Assembly: GCF_000012325.1 (NCBI RefSeq)
Contig: NC_003910.7
Span: 1,860,001-1,924,000, forward strand
Source of the DNA: Colwellia psychrerythraea 34H
Lineage (GTDB): Bacteria > Pseudomonadota > Gammaproteobacteria > Enterobacterales > Alteromonadaceae
Direction: 5' to 3'
Length of the DNA stretch: 64,000 bases
Part shown: positions 47,222-55,762 of the stretch, in pieces
Layout: each line of letters begins with the position of its first letter
How positions within the stretch are numbered: the stretch's first letter is position 1
The notes under the pieces: generated by a model
The model's input: the letters and a program-made list of their open reading frames with translations, nothing else
Databases searched by the model: none
What the model was told of the DNA's origin: nothing
Made by a program: the position numbers and the translations under genes

Positions 47222-47238
47222 ATAATGATTCTTATTTG
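47222..47238 (+). promoter_or_regulatory. Fur-box-like site upstream of the receptor
   Basis: ATAATGATTCTTATTTG matches the Fur consensus core ATAATGATAATCATTAT at 12 of 17 positions, 22 bases before the start codon. A plausible but degenerate match in AT-rich DNA. Confidence 0.35.
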
Positions 47239-47259
47239 TAATATAAGGATTAAACCAAA

Positions 47260-49311
47260 ATGAATACATCAAAAGTTTCAGTGGCAGTCTGCTTAGCCTT
47301 GAGTAGTCAATTAGCGATAGCAGAAGTCACAGACGAAGATAAATATTTACTTGATAGTATCACCGTAATTGCCAGTGATACCGATATACAAGAGTCCGTA
47401 CGATCTCCTCAAGCCATTACTGCAGTTGATGCTAAAACGATTAGCAATATCAGCAGTAAAAACGTACCTGCCGCTATACAAATTTTACCTAATGTTGATG
47501 TATTGGGAGGGCCCACGCCAAGTAATGAGAATGTTTCTATTCGTGGTTTACCACAATCCCATGCCTATGTTGCTATTGATGGTATTTATCAAAGTAATTT
47601 CGCCACTAAGCGAGGTAGTTGGTACTTGAACCCTAATTTTATAAAAAATATTAAGGTTACAGCGGGTCCAACCTCTGGCGCTGCTGCGGGTAAGATTACT
47701 ATTGAAACATTATCAGCCCTTGACCTATTGGCGGAAGGTGACACTTTTGGCACTAAGATTGATTTAGGTTATCGCAGTAATAATGCACAACAAGATTATG
47801 GTTTATCACTTTTTGGTAAATCAGATACGCTTGACTATTTAGTGTCTGGTCAAACAAGCCAGCGAGACGCATATGAAATCGGTGGTGTTGGCGGGACTTA
47901 TGACAAAACACGAGGGGATCAACAATCAGGTTTAATTAAAATTGGTAATCAGTTTAATGCCGACCAACGTTTAACCTTCACTGTAAACTATGATGACAGC
48001 CGCACTTTTCAAGTGAGAAATGATGTTGGATATCGTGATACTAAATATGCCGGTAGTTCACTAGTTTGGACCGACCAGGCAAGTGATAATGAATTACTCG
48101 ATTTACAAGCATCTGTGTATTTCAATAATGTAGATTCATTCTCATGGGAAGAAGAAAGAGGTGATGTTGAGGGGACTCAGGATATACAAGATAAGAGTTT
48201 TGGCTACAGTATCGGCAATAATTCGCTAGTGGATTTTGGATTACTACATTATGGGACTTCAGGGCATTTTACCACCCACACAGGCGCTATTCTCAAAACT
48301 GATACGCAGACAGGAGAGATCATTGAAGATGAAAGTGCCGGTAGTGAGGCTTCAAGCAATTCAATCAAGCTCGCCACCTGGATTAACATGCAATTGCCCG
48401 TCGGTGATTCGTTCGAAATTATTCCAGGCGTAAGATATGACTCTTTCTACATTGAATCCTCCAATGCGATTGGTTTAGAAGGCGAGGCTTTATTAAGAGA
48501 TGGTCGTACTGAAAGTAGAGTCTCTAAGTCTTTGAATATGCTTTATCACTTTAATGATGAAATAAAATTCTTTGCCTCATATGCTGAAGCGTTGAATGCC
48601 CCAGGTAATGGCTCGTTATTTACGTCTGGCAGAGGTTTTAAACCAAACCCAGAGCTGAAATCGGAACGAGCGGATAACAAAGAGTTAGGTGTGGTTTTTG
48701 ACTACCAGAGCATTTTTTCTGAAGGCGACTCTTGGGTTAGCAGAGTAAATATTTTTCAAAATGATATCAAAGACTTTATTACCGATCTCTATAGTACTGA
48801 ATGGCCCGACGGGGAGCGAGTAAATATCGGTCAAGCACAATTAAAAGGTTTTGAATTCAGTACAAATTATCACTTGGGAGATTGGGACTTATCAGCAAGT
48901 TATGGACAAACTCGAGGAATAGATAAAAACACCGGGTGGTATTTAACTGATATGCCATCCGATAAAATTAACCTTATTAGTAATTATAACGTTAATGATG
49001 AGCTTGTTTTAGGTACGAGTGCGACCTTTGCTTTTACTCATGATAAAACACCAACCCAGCAACTAGTCGCTGGTGGAGAAATTGAAGATATCCCATCAGA
49101 AGGTGTAGGAAGCTGGTTTACTATGGATATATTTTCAACTTATGAACCAAAGAAAATAAAAGGATTTAAAGTTAATTTATCAATTACCAACCTTTTTGAT
49201 CGTGGTTATGCACAGCGAATGGATTTTGAGAGAAATGGTGACCCTAAAAATCCAATCGAGTTTTATGAAGAAGGTCGTAGTATCAACGTGAAAATGAGCT
49301 ACGCATTTTAA
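47260..49311 (+). CDS. TonB-dependent outer-membrane receptor
   Basis: Receptor of 683 residues. A signal peptide ends near AIAEV, and a TonB box (SITVIAS) follows within ~12 residues. The plug domain has SPQAITAVDAKTI, NVSIRGLP and VAIDGIYQ. The 22-strand barrel ends with Phe (VKMSYAF). KPNPELKSERADNKELG corresponds to the NPxL region of the haem/haemoglobin receptor group, but the ligand is not certain. The gene set around it (PepSY, DUF2271, DUF4198) favours iron or another metal chelate. Confidence 0.92.
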   Translation: MNTSKVSVAVCLALSSQLAIAEVTDEDKYLLDSITVIASDTDIQESVRSPQAITAVDAKTISNISSKNVPAAIQILPNVDVLGGPTPSNENVSIRGLPQSHAYVAIDGIYQSNFATKRGSWYLNPNFIKNIKVTAGPTSGAAAGKITIETLSALDLLAEGDTFGTKIDLGYRSNNAQQDYGLSLFGKSDTLDYLVSGQTSQRDAYEIGGVGGTYDKTRGDQQSGLIKIGNQFNADQRLTFTVNYDDSRTFQVRNDVGYRDTKYAGSSLVWTDQASDNELLDLQASVYFNNVDSFSWEEERGDVEGTQDIQDKSFGYSIGNNSLVDFGLLHYGTSGHFTTHTGAILKTDTQTGEIIEDESAGSEASSNSIKLATWINMQLPVGDSFEIIPGVRYDSFYIESSNAIGLEGEALLRDGRTESRVSKSLNMLYHFNDEIKFFASYAEALNAPGNGSLFTSGRGFKPNPELKSERADNKELGVVFDYQSIFSEGDSWVSRVNIFQNDIKDFITDLYSTEWPDGERVNIGQAQLKGFEFSTNYHLGDWDLSASYGQTRGIDKNTGWYLTDMPSDKINLISNYNVNDELVLGTSATFAFTHDKTPTQQLVAGGEIEDIPSEGVGSWFTMDIFSTYEPKKIKGFKVNLSITNLFDRGYAQRMDFERNGDPKNPIEFYEEGRSINVKMSYAF

Positions 49312-49332
49312 GTGTCGAGGTAAACTAAGCAA

Positions 49333-49364
49333 TACCGCTATCAACATAATGATTAGTAGCGGTA
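49333..49364 (+). terminator. Hairpin after receptor gene
   Basis: Arms TACCGCTA and TAGCGGTA, 8 bp perfect, 16-base loop, 21 bases after the stop. No strong T-tract. Confidence 0.55.
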
Positions 49365-49542
49365 ATTAATGTGAACTCTATGGTGCATAGCATCTTTAAA
49401 TTAAATCCCTTCAATTGTTTTTTTGCATCAACTTAACTATTGAAATCATTTAATCAAAAACTTGTAATAAGTGGACATTTATATGACGTGGCGAAGTCTA
49501 TTATTACTGTCCTTTTATTTTTAATGTTCAGGTTGATTTTTG

Positions 49543-50517
49543 ATGAGTAATGGTTCAAATATAAAGTTTTATGGCTTCATTGCTGTAAGTTTAATGATTT
49601 CTACTTCGTATGCAGACAATCCAATAACGGGAGCTCCTGATTGGTCTACTCCCAAACGGGGAGTTGTACATGAAAGTAAAAAGACCGATCAAGATAATGA
49701 TAAAGCGCTATTTAGTATTGTAGGAAGTGATCAGCATTATACTCAGCAACAAATTGATAATAAATTTAATGCACCTGATTGGTTTCCGAATAAGCACGAA
49801 AAGATGCCGAGCATCGTCAAAATGGGGAAAGCGCCTAACGTGTGGGCATGTGCTTTGTGTCACCTAGCTTCAGGGGGAGGACATCCTGAATCTGCAAGTC
49901 TAGCTGGTCTTGATAGTATGTATTTACAACGGCAAATGAAAGCTTTTGCCGACGGCTCGAGACTCGATTATTCTGGAAACATGAATCGAATGGCCAAGAC
50001 GTTAAATAATGCAGAAATTAAACAGGTTAGTGATTGGTTTTCAGCACTTCCACCCAAAAAAGTCACTACAGTTGTTGAAACTTCGCAGGTGCTTAAAACC
50101 TATATAGATGATACTCGCATGAGACTTGTTGCTCAGCCCTATGTTATGGAAGTAATAGGTGATCGTATCGTTGAAATTCCCGATCACCCCATAGAAGTGA
50201 ATAAGCGTAACCCTGACAGCATTTTTGTTAGCTATGTCCCTCAAGGCAGCTTAGCAAGAGGTAAAGCCTTAGTCAGCGCAGGTAATGCTAAAACCCCGCC
50301 TTGCGCTAGTTGTCATGGGGTCGATTTGAGCGGTAGCGCTATTGCTCCCTCGATAATAGGTAACTTTGGTAGTTATACTGTTCGTCAATTACACGGATTT
50401 AAAGGTAAAACTAGAAATGGCGGGCAAGCAGTGATGATGCAAAGTGTAGTAAATGGCTTAACAGATGAAGATATTATTGATATTTCAGCTTATTTAACGT
50501 CTTTATCAGTTAACTAA
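49543..50517 (+). CDS. Dihaem c-type cytochrome
   Basis: Periplasmic protein of 324 residues from ATG 49543 with a signal peptide ending near SYADN. Two cytochrome c domains each have one haem motif, CALCH (~residue 104) and CASCH (~252), with distal Met candidates. The pattern resembles cytochrome c4/c553-type electron carriers fused by a ~90-residue linker. It converges with a MauG-type peroxidase gene 80 bp away, its possible redox partner. Confidence 0.85.
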   Translation: MSNGSNIKFYGFIAVSLMISTSYADNPITGAPDWSTPKRGVVHESKKTDQDNDKALFSIVGSDQHYTQQQIDNKFNAPDWFPNKHEKMPSIVKMGKAPNVWACALCHLASGGGHPESASLAGLDSMYLQRQMKAFADGSRLDYSGNMNRMAKTLNNAEIKQVSDWFSALPPKKVTTVVETSQVLKTYIDDTRMRLVAQPYVMEVIGDRIVEIPDHPIEVNKRNPDSIFVSYVPQGSLARGKALVSAGNAKTPPCASCHGVDLSGSAIAPSIIGNFGSYTVRQLHGFKGKTRNGGQAVMMQSVVNGLTDEDIIDISAYLTSLSVN

Positions 50518-50547
50518 CATTGGCTAATGATCTCAAACTCAAATAAG

Positions 50548-50581
50548 CTGGAGTTGCTGTAATTTACTCAGCTAACTCCAG
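50548..50581. terminator. Bidirectional terminator between cytochrome and peroxidase genes
   Basis: Stem CTGGAGTT-GCTG pairs with CAGC-T-AACTCCAG (one bulged base) around a 9-base loop, between convergent genes. Confidence 0.65.
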
Positions 50582-50597
50582 TATAATTCAGTTACTC

Positions 50598-51674
50598 TCA
50601 GTTAATATTGCCACCAACGGTCAAACCACTTGGCACAATAGTCGGTATTCCCTTGTAAAAGTCATCGGTATTAACTGTTTGCAAAAATGCTTCTATATCA
50701 GCAAAATCATCTTCGCCAATTGTTACGTCTAGATCGCCTCTATTTTCATAATCAGCTATTGCATCAATCAATCTAGCACGTGAACCATCATGCATGTATG
50801 GCGCTGTATAGGATATATTTCTCAAACTTGGTGTACGAACAATATCTGTTCCAATAATAGCCTCACCAAGATGCAATATGTTATCTGACAGCATTGGTCC
50901 TAAATGGCAACGAGCACAGCCTCCATCGATAAACTTGTTGAGACCGATTATTTCTTGTTGGGTGAAAATTGATTGCTCTCCAGAAAGAAATCGATCAAAT
51001 CGTGTGTTTGGACTCGTTATTTTTCTTTCAAAAGTTGCTATGGCTTTTACTATGTTTTCACTGGATACAGCCTCTGTTACGCCGAAGGCTTGCTCAAATA
51101 AAGTCACATATTCAGGAATAAGTCGTAAGCGTTCAACAATGTCGGCCATAATTTCTTTTTCATTATTATTATAGCCAAGCATTTCGACTGGATTTTTAAT
51201 TGGCCCTAAGGATTGCTCTTCTAAAGTATCAGCTCTCAAGTCCCAAAAATATCCGCCAGAAACAAAGCTACTATCGCTTTCATTGTTTTTGATACCAGTA
51301 TAAGCAACATTCATGATTGTAGGAGCATGAATGGACGTTACCTGAAAACCGTATCTTTGAGGTCCTAAGCCAATACCGTCGGAACCGATAGATAATATAC
51401 GTCCATCAGCCCAACCAAAATCAGGATGGTGACATGAGGCACATGATGTGTCTTTATCACCTGAGAGTATTGGATCCCAAAAAAGTAATTCACCTAGTCG
51501 TTCTTTGGTTTCACTGTAAGGGTTATTTGACGGGTAGATGGTTTTTGACGGTAAGGGAGTAAAAATTGTTGAATAATCTCTAGTTTGTGCATCATCTGCT
51601 ATCCCGTCAGGATTTTCGCAGCCAAATAAAGTGACACAAGCCAACGTGATTAAATTAAAGTGTAATCGTTTCAT
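50598..51674 (-). CDS. MauG/cytochrome c peroxidase family lipoprotein
   Basis: Dihaem peroxidase-type protein of 358 residues. A lipobox, LFGC, near residue 19 predicts outer- or inner-membrane lipidation. The two haem motifs are CASCH (followed by HPDFGWADG) and CARCH, with the family's RTPSLRNISYTAPYMHDG block. It either reduces hydrogen peroxide with electrons from a cytochrome or, as in MauG, modifies a protein. The adjacent convergent dihaem cytochrome could supply electrons. Confidence 0.88.
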   Translation of the reverse strand: MKRLHFNLITLACVTLFGCENPDGIADDAQTRDYSTIFTPLPSKTIYPSNNPYSETKERLGELLFWDPILSGDKDTSCASCHHPDFGWADGRILSIGSDGIGLGPQRYGFQVTSIHAPTIMNVAYTGIKNNESDSSFVSGGYFWDLRADTLEEQSLGPIKNPVEMLGYNNNEKEIMADIVERLRLIPEYVTLFEQAFGVTEAVSSENIVKAIATFERKITSPNTRFDRFLSGEQSIFTQQEIIGLNKFIDGGCARCHLGPMLSDNILHLGEAIIGTDIVRTPSLRNISYTAPYMHDGSRARLIDAIADYENRGDLDVTIGEDDFADIEAFLQTVNTDDFYKGIPTIVPSGLTVGGNIN

Positions 51675-51784
51675 ATGAAACTACCTCATGATTGGTTTAA
51701 AACGCGTAGACTCTAGGGCAGAGTCAAGTTAGCGGTAAACAAAGGTTGTAAGTTTGTCAGGCTGTAGGTCTATGAAATGTCTTA

Positions 51785-52047
51785 TATACCCGTTACCAAT
51801 CAAGATGAATGTTTCAGAGTGCTTGAGCCATTTCAATTCAAGACGCTGTGATGAAATAATGGTTGTCCCTTATTAATCACAGCAACGATGAAGTGATGTT
51901 GTTCAAGCGTTTCTTAGCTGGGTTTAAAATGACTTTATTTTGCGTTAAATAATTAACCCGTAGAATGACTATGCTTAAATTATTTACCTTGCCTAAAGTT
52001 ATTTTAATTCCCACTTAAATTCTGCACTTTGAACTATAACGGGTATA
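51785..52047. repeat. 263-bp MITE-like element, copy B
   Basis: Terminal inverted repeats begin TATACCCGTTA (51785-51795) and end TAACGGGTATA (52037-52047). The element has the same length as copy A at 5477-5739 and shares interior blocks in the same order and spacing, but is more diverged and has a different outermost end. No coding capacity. It lies between the peroxidase and gtrA genes, both on the minus strand. Confidence 0.65.
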
Positions 52048-52091
52048 AATTAGGTATATGAGTATCAAATGTACGCATATTAGTAAGTTGA

Positions 52092-52496
52092 TTAATCGGT
52101 ATTGACGCGAGATGTTTTTGTGCTTACAAAAACGTATCGACTCGTAATGAAATAATTGCTAAATAAACCTGCCAAAATGCCAAGACAAAATGCAATGGGA
52201 ATAAATGTCACCTCTTTTGCGTACCAAAATACCAGCAAGTTCAAGCAACCAGAGAAATGAGCCGTTAATAAGTGCTTGCACCATTGAGCAATGACATTGG
52301 TAAATTTTTGGTGACCGTAGGTATAAATTCTATTGCCAAACCAAGTCGCAGAGGCGGCTAACCAAAATGATAATAATCTTGCTAACATTATATTGTCAGT
52401 GAGTTCGCTTAAAGATATAAAAAACAGGCTATCAACAATAAATCCCATACCACCAATAAGACAAAATTTTTTAAACTGCTCCATAACTTCCCACAT
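52092..52496 (-). CDS. GtrA-family polyprenyl-sugar flippase-like protein
   Basis: Membrane protein of about 134 residues with four helices. FCLIGGMGFIVDSLFFISL and FWLAASATWFGNRIYTY are typical of GtrA. The start is uncertain: ATG 52496 and ATG 52484 are possible, neither with a strong ribosome site. GtrA proteins are thought to flip undecaprenyl-phosphate sugars to the periplasm. It is divergent from the GT2 gene across ~135 bases. Confidence 0.85.
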   Translation of the reverse strand: MWEVMEQFKKFCLIGGMGFIVDSLFFISLSELTDNIMLARLLSFWLAASATWFGNRIYTYGHQKFTNVIAQWCKHLLTAHFSGCLNLLVFWYAKEVTFIPIAFCLGILAGLFSNYFITSRYVFVSTKTSRVNTD

Positions 52497-52631
52497 CAAT
52501 GACTATAACTATGAGCCAAGCTTATCCTGTGTAAGGTCTAAAAAGTGTCACTAACCTTGTTGAGATGATAGTGACTTTTTTTAGACTTCACTTGTTTTAA
52601 AGTAGCTCCAGAATAAATTTTGGAGAGAAAA

Positions 52632-53630
52632 ATGCAACTTGTAAATAATGAGTCATCGACTAAAAATGAAATAACCCTAAGCATCATTGTGCCCGTTTAC
52701 AATGAGCGAGAAATGCTACCAATATTTCACCATCACTTAGCAAAAGTACTTAGTACTCTCTCTGAAGACAGCGTTGAAGTTATTTATGTTAATGATGGGA
52801 GTTGTGACGATAGCTGGGATGTTATGTTGGATTTAAATAGCCATTACGCCAATATCGAATGTATAAACCTAAGTCGAAATTTTGGCAAAGAAGCGGCCAT
52901 GACTGCTGGTATAGATAATGCGAAAGGCCAAGCTGTTATATTGTTAGATGCTGATTTACAAGATCCGCCTGAGTTGATCCCTGACATGCTCACCGCTTGG
53001 CGTAAAGGTTTCGATGTCGTTAATATGAAACGTAGTGCACGACTTGGCGAGTCCAAATTTAAATGTTGGTCAGCGCACGTTTATTACCGATTGCTTGATC
53101 ATTTATCAGAAGTACCTTTACAAAAAGATGTTGGCGACTTCAGGTTATTGAGCCGCAGAGTTATTGAAGATATCAAAAAACTATCTGAACGAAGTCGGTA
53201 TATGAAAGGCATTCTTTCTTGGCCAGGGTATAAACAAACCACTATTAGTTTTGAGCGTCCAGAACGCGTAGCAGGGGAAACTAAATGGTCTTTTATTCAA
53301 TTGGTTAAATTAGGATTATCAGGTATCACCGCGTTTAGTGTTAAACCATTAAGAATATCAACTTGGGCCGGTGTATTGATTTCAGCTTCTGCTTTTGGCT
53401 ACGGACTTTGGATTTTGTTGAAAACCTTAGTCTTTGGTGAAGCCGTTGCTGGTTATCCTTCAATGATGTTAATACAATTATTTTTAGGTGGCGTACAGCT
53501 ATTAGCGATTGGTGTTTTAGGCGAATATGTAGGACGCATATATGCTGAAGCCAAGGCTAGACCCATATATTTAATTATGGATAAAGAACGAAATACACTC
53601 GTCAGTTCGATGGTGGAAAAGCATGGTTGA
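52632..53630 (+). CDS. GtrB/DPM-type family 2 glycosyltransferase
   Basis: Membrane-associated transferase of 332 residues from ATG 52632 (GGAGA six bases upstream). GT-A fold with LSIIVPVYNE, the metal-binding VILLDADLQDPPE and VGDFRLLSRRV, then two C-terminal helices (ISTWAGVLISASAFGYGLW and QLFLGGVQLLAIGVLGEYVG, in part). It should make polyprenyl-phosphate-linked sugar for the adjacent GtrA and GT39 proteins. It overlaps the next gene by eight bases. Confidence 0.92.
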   Translation: MQLVNNESSTKNEITLSIIVPVYNEREMLPIFHHHLAKVLSTLSEDSVEVIYVNDGSCDDSWDVMLDLNSHYANIECINLSRNFGKEAAMTAGIDNAKGQAVILLDADLQDPPELIPDMLTAWRKGFDVVNMKRSARLGESKFKCWSAHVYYRLLDHLSEVPLQKDVGDFRLLSRRVIEDIKKLSERSRYMKGILSWPGYKQTTISFERPERVAGETKWSFIQLVKLGLSGITAFSVKPLRISTWAGVLISASAFGYGLWILLKTLVFGEAVAGYPSMMLIQLFLGGVQLLAIGVLGEYVGRIYAEAKARPIYLIMDKERNTLVSSMVEKHG

Positions 53631-55062
53631 TTCAGAGAATCATAATAGTAATGTAACAACGTCGTTGGTATTTTGGGCTGCAACATTAATTTTATCATTG
53701 ATTGTCATTAGACTTGTCTCTTTAGGGCTATTTCCACTTTATGATACGACTGAAGCGCGATACGGTGAAATGGCACGAATAATGTTCGAAACCAATAATT
53801 GGGTGACTCCTCAATTTGACTACAACATTCCTTTTTGGGGAAAACCCCCATTTCAAACATGGCTCAGTGCATTAAGTTTTTCTTGGTTTGGCATTAGTGA
53901 GTTTAGTGCGCGTTTACCCCATTTTGCCTGTGGGTTAATCACGGGTTATTTGGTTTATCGTTTTACTAAATCACTGACAAACAAAAACACGGCTGTTTTT
54001 TCTCTGCTGATACTTACTTCAAGCCTTGGTTTTATTATCGCTATAGGCATGGTGATGACGGATAGCGCATTATTAATGTCATACACCCTAGCTATGGTTG
54101 GCTATTGGCAATGCTATAGCCAAAAAGATAAAATTGTCTCTGGGCATTTATTTTTTGTCGCTCTAGCATTAGGTATGCTAATTAAAGGTCCTGTTGTTGT
54201 GGTGCTGATTGGAATATCTTTGGTCAGTTGGAGCTTATGGCAAGGTTGTTTTAAGCTCGCAATCAAAAGCTTGCCTTGGTTAACCGGTATGATGGTATTT
54301 TTGCTGTTGACCTTACCTTGGTACGTTTGGGCTGAGATACGCACGCCAGGATTTTTAGAGTATTTTATAATTGGCGAACATGTTCAGCGATTCCTTGTGT
54401 CAGGCTGGCAAGGTGATCTATACGGTACGGCGCATATTAAACCAAGAGGCATTATTTGGTTGTACTGGCTGGTTTGTGCTAGCCCATGGTCTTTTATCGT
54501 CATAGGGTTAATCATTAAAAGGTATCGTGGTGTCGAGTTACCTTCTAACAGGTTCCAGGCCTTAGGCATAAATAAATATCTAATTTGTTGGATGATATCG
54601 CCATTATTGTTGTTTACCTTAGCTGGTAATATTTTACCTATTTATGTATTACCTGGGTTCAGCGCGCTAGCAGTGCTTGTTGCATTAAACTGTCGATTGA
54701 CAAAAACTAGTAACTACTTAGCTTTAGTTTCTTTTGCCTTATTAGGTTTAGTCATCACGTTATTAAACCTTGGGGTTATTAACAAAAAGAGTGAGTCTGA
54801 ACTACTTGGGGTTAATCGAACTTTTTCCCAATATACACCACTGTATTATTGGAACAAAAGACCTTTTAGTGCTCAATTTTACTCCAAAGGCCAAGCGCAA
54901 TTACTTACAGATAAAGATGAGTTAATTAATTTGTTAACGTCGGACGAATCTTTTTTTATTGGGATAATACATAGTGATTTTGAAGTATTAAAACCTATTT
55001 TAGACCCTATCTGTGTTGGAACTAATCAAACAAAAAAACGTCTGTTATTAAAGTGCAATTAA
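53623..55062 (+). CDS. ArnT-like family 39 glycosyltransferase
   Basis: Integral membrane transferase of 479 residues with 11-12 helices. The first periplasmic loop has YDTTEARYGEMARIM and PFWGKPPFQTWLSALSF, the acidic and PPxxxW motifs of the PMT/ArnT group. It would move the lipid-linked sugar onto an envelope acceptor, for example lipid A. The arnBCD genes are not present, so the sugar need not be aminoarabinose. Confidence 0.9.
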   Translation: MVDSENHNSNVTTSLVFWAATLILSLIVIRLVSLGLFPLYDTTEARYGEMARIMFETNNWVTPQFDYNIPFWGKPPFQTWLSALSFSWFGISEFSARLPHFACGLITGYLVYRFTKSLTNKNTAVFSLLILTSSLGFIIAIGMVMTDSALLMSYTLAMVGYWQCYSQKDKIVSGHLFFVALALGMLIKGPVVVVLIGISLVSWSLWQGCFKLAIKSLPWLTGMMVFLLLTLPWYVWAEIRTPGFLEYFIIGEHVQRFLVSGWQGDLYGTAHIKPRGIIWLYWLVCASPWSFIVIGLIIKRYRGVELPSNRFQALGINKYLICWMISPLLLFTLAGNILPIYVLPGFSALAVLVALNCRLTKTSNYLALVSFALLGLVITLLNLGVINKKSESELLGVNRTFSQYTPLYYWNKRPFSAQFYSKGQAQLLTDKDELINLLTSDESFFIGIIHSDFEVLKPILDPICVGTNQTKKRLLLKCN

Positions 55063-55090
55063 TAAAATAAATATAGTTAAGGATTATCGT

Positions 55091-55762
55091 TTGAAAATAT
55101 TACTGGTAGAAGATTGTCAAAGTGTTGCTGAAGTTATTTTTGATTACTTTGAAGAATCAGATTTTGACCTCGATTATGCTGCTACTGGCAATTTGGGATT
55201 ATCCTTAGCACAATCTCAAAAGTTTGACTGTATTATTCTAGATATCATGTTACCAGGTCTTGATGGTATTAGTCTTTGTCAGCAACTTAGAGCTGAGGGC
55301 AATAACACGCCAATTATCATGTTAACTGCAAGAGATACTAATGATGATATGTTACTAGGACTTCGCCAAGGAGCCGATGATTATATTGTAAAACCTTTCA
55401 ATTTAGAATTACTCGAAGCACGCATTCACAGTGTTACTCGTCGTCATTCAGGGTCAGGTTTTATCACACAAATGACTTGTGGCCCTATTACTCTCGATAT
55501 AAATACCCATCAAGTATGGCGGGGTAAGCAAGAAATAAAATTAACCCCTATTTGTTTTAAAATATTGAATCTGTTAGTTAAAAATTCACCCAATGTGGTT
55601 TCTCGTCAAGAAATAGAAGAAGTATTGTGGTCTGATGATTTACCCGACCAAGATATATTACGAAAACATGTCTATCAGCTTCGTCATAAGGTAGATAAGC
55701 CCTTTACAGACAATATTATAGAGACGGTACCTAAATTGGGCTATCGCTTGGTGCCAGCTTAA
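55091..55762 (+). CDS. OmpR-family response regulator
   Basis: Regulator of 223 residues with a TTG start 28 bases after the GT39 gene and AAGGA upstream. The receiver has LLVEDCQS, the acceptor Asp in CIILDIMLPGLDG and the lysine in IVKPFNL, all intact. The winged helix ends VPKLGYRLV. The last base of its stop is the first base of the kinase start. Confidence 0.92.
   Translation: MKILLVEDCQSVAEVIFDYFEESDFDLDYAATGNLGLSLAQSQKFDCIILDIMLPGLDGISLCQQLRAEGNNTPIIMLTARDTNDDMLLGLRQGADDYIVKPFNLELLEARIHSVTRRHSGSGFITQMTCGPITLDINTHQVWRGKQEIKLTPICFKILNLLVKNSPNVVSRQEIEEVLWSDDLPDQDILRKHVYQLRHKVDKPFTDNIIETVPKLGYRLVPA

Noticed and set aside
53623..55062. True ArnT for aminoarabinose addition
   Set aside because: The family is right, but no arnBCADEF genes are present, so the specific sugar cannot be assigned.
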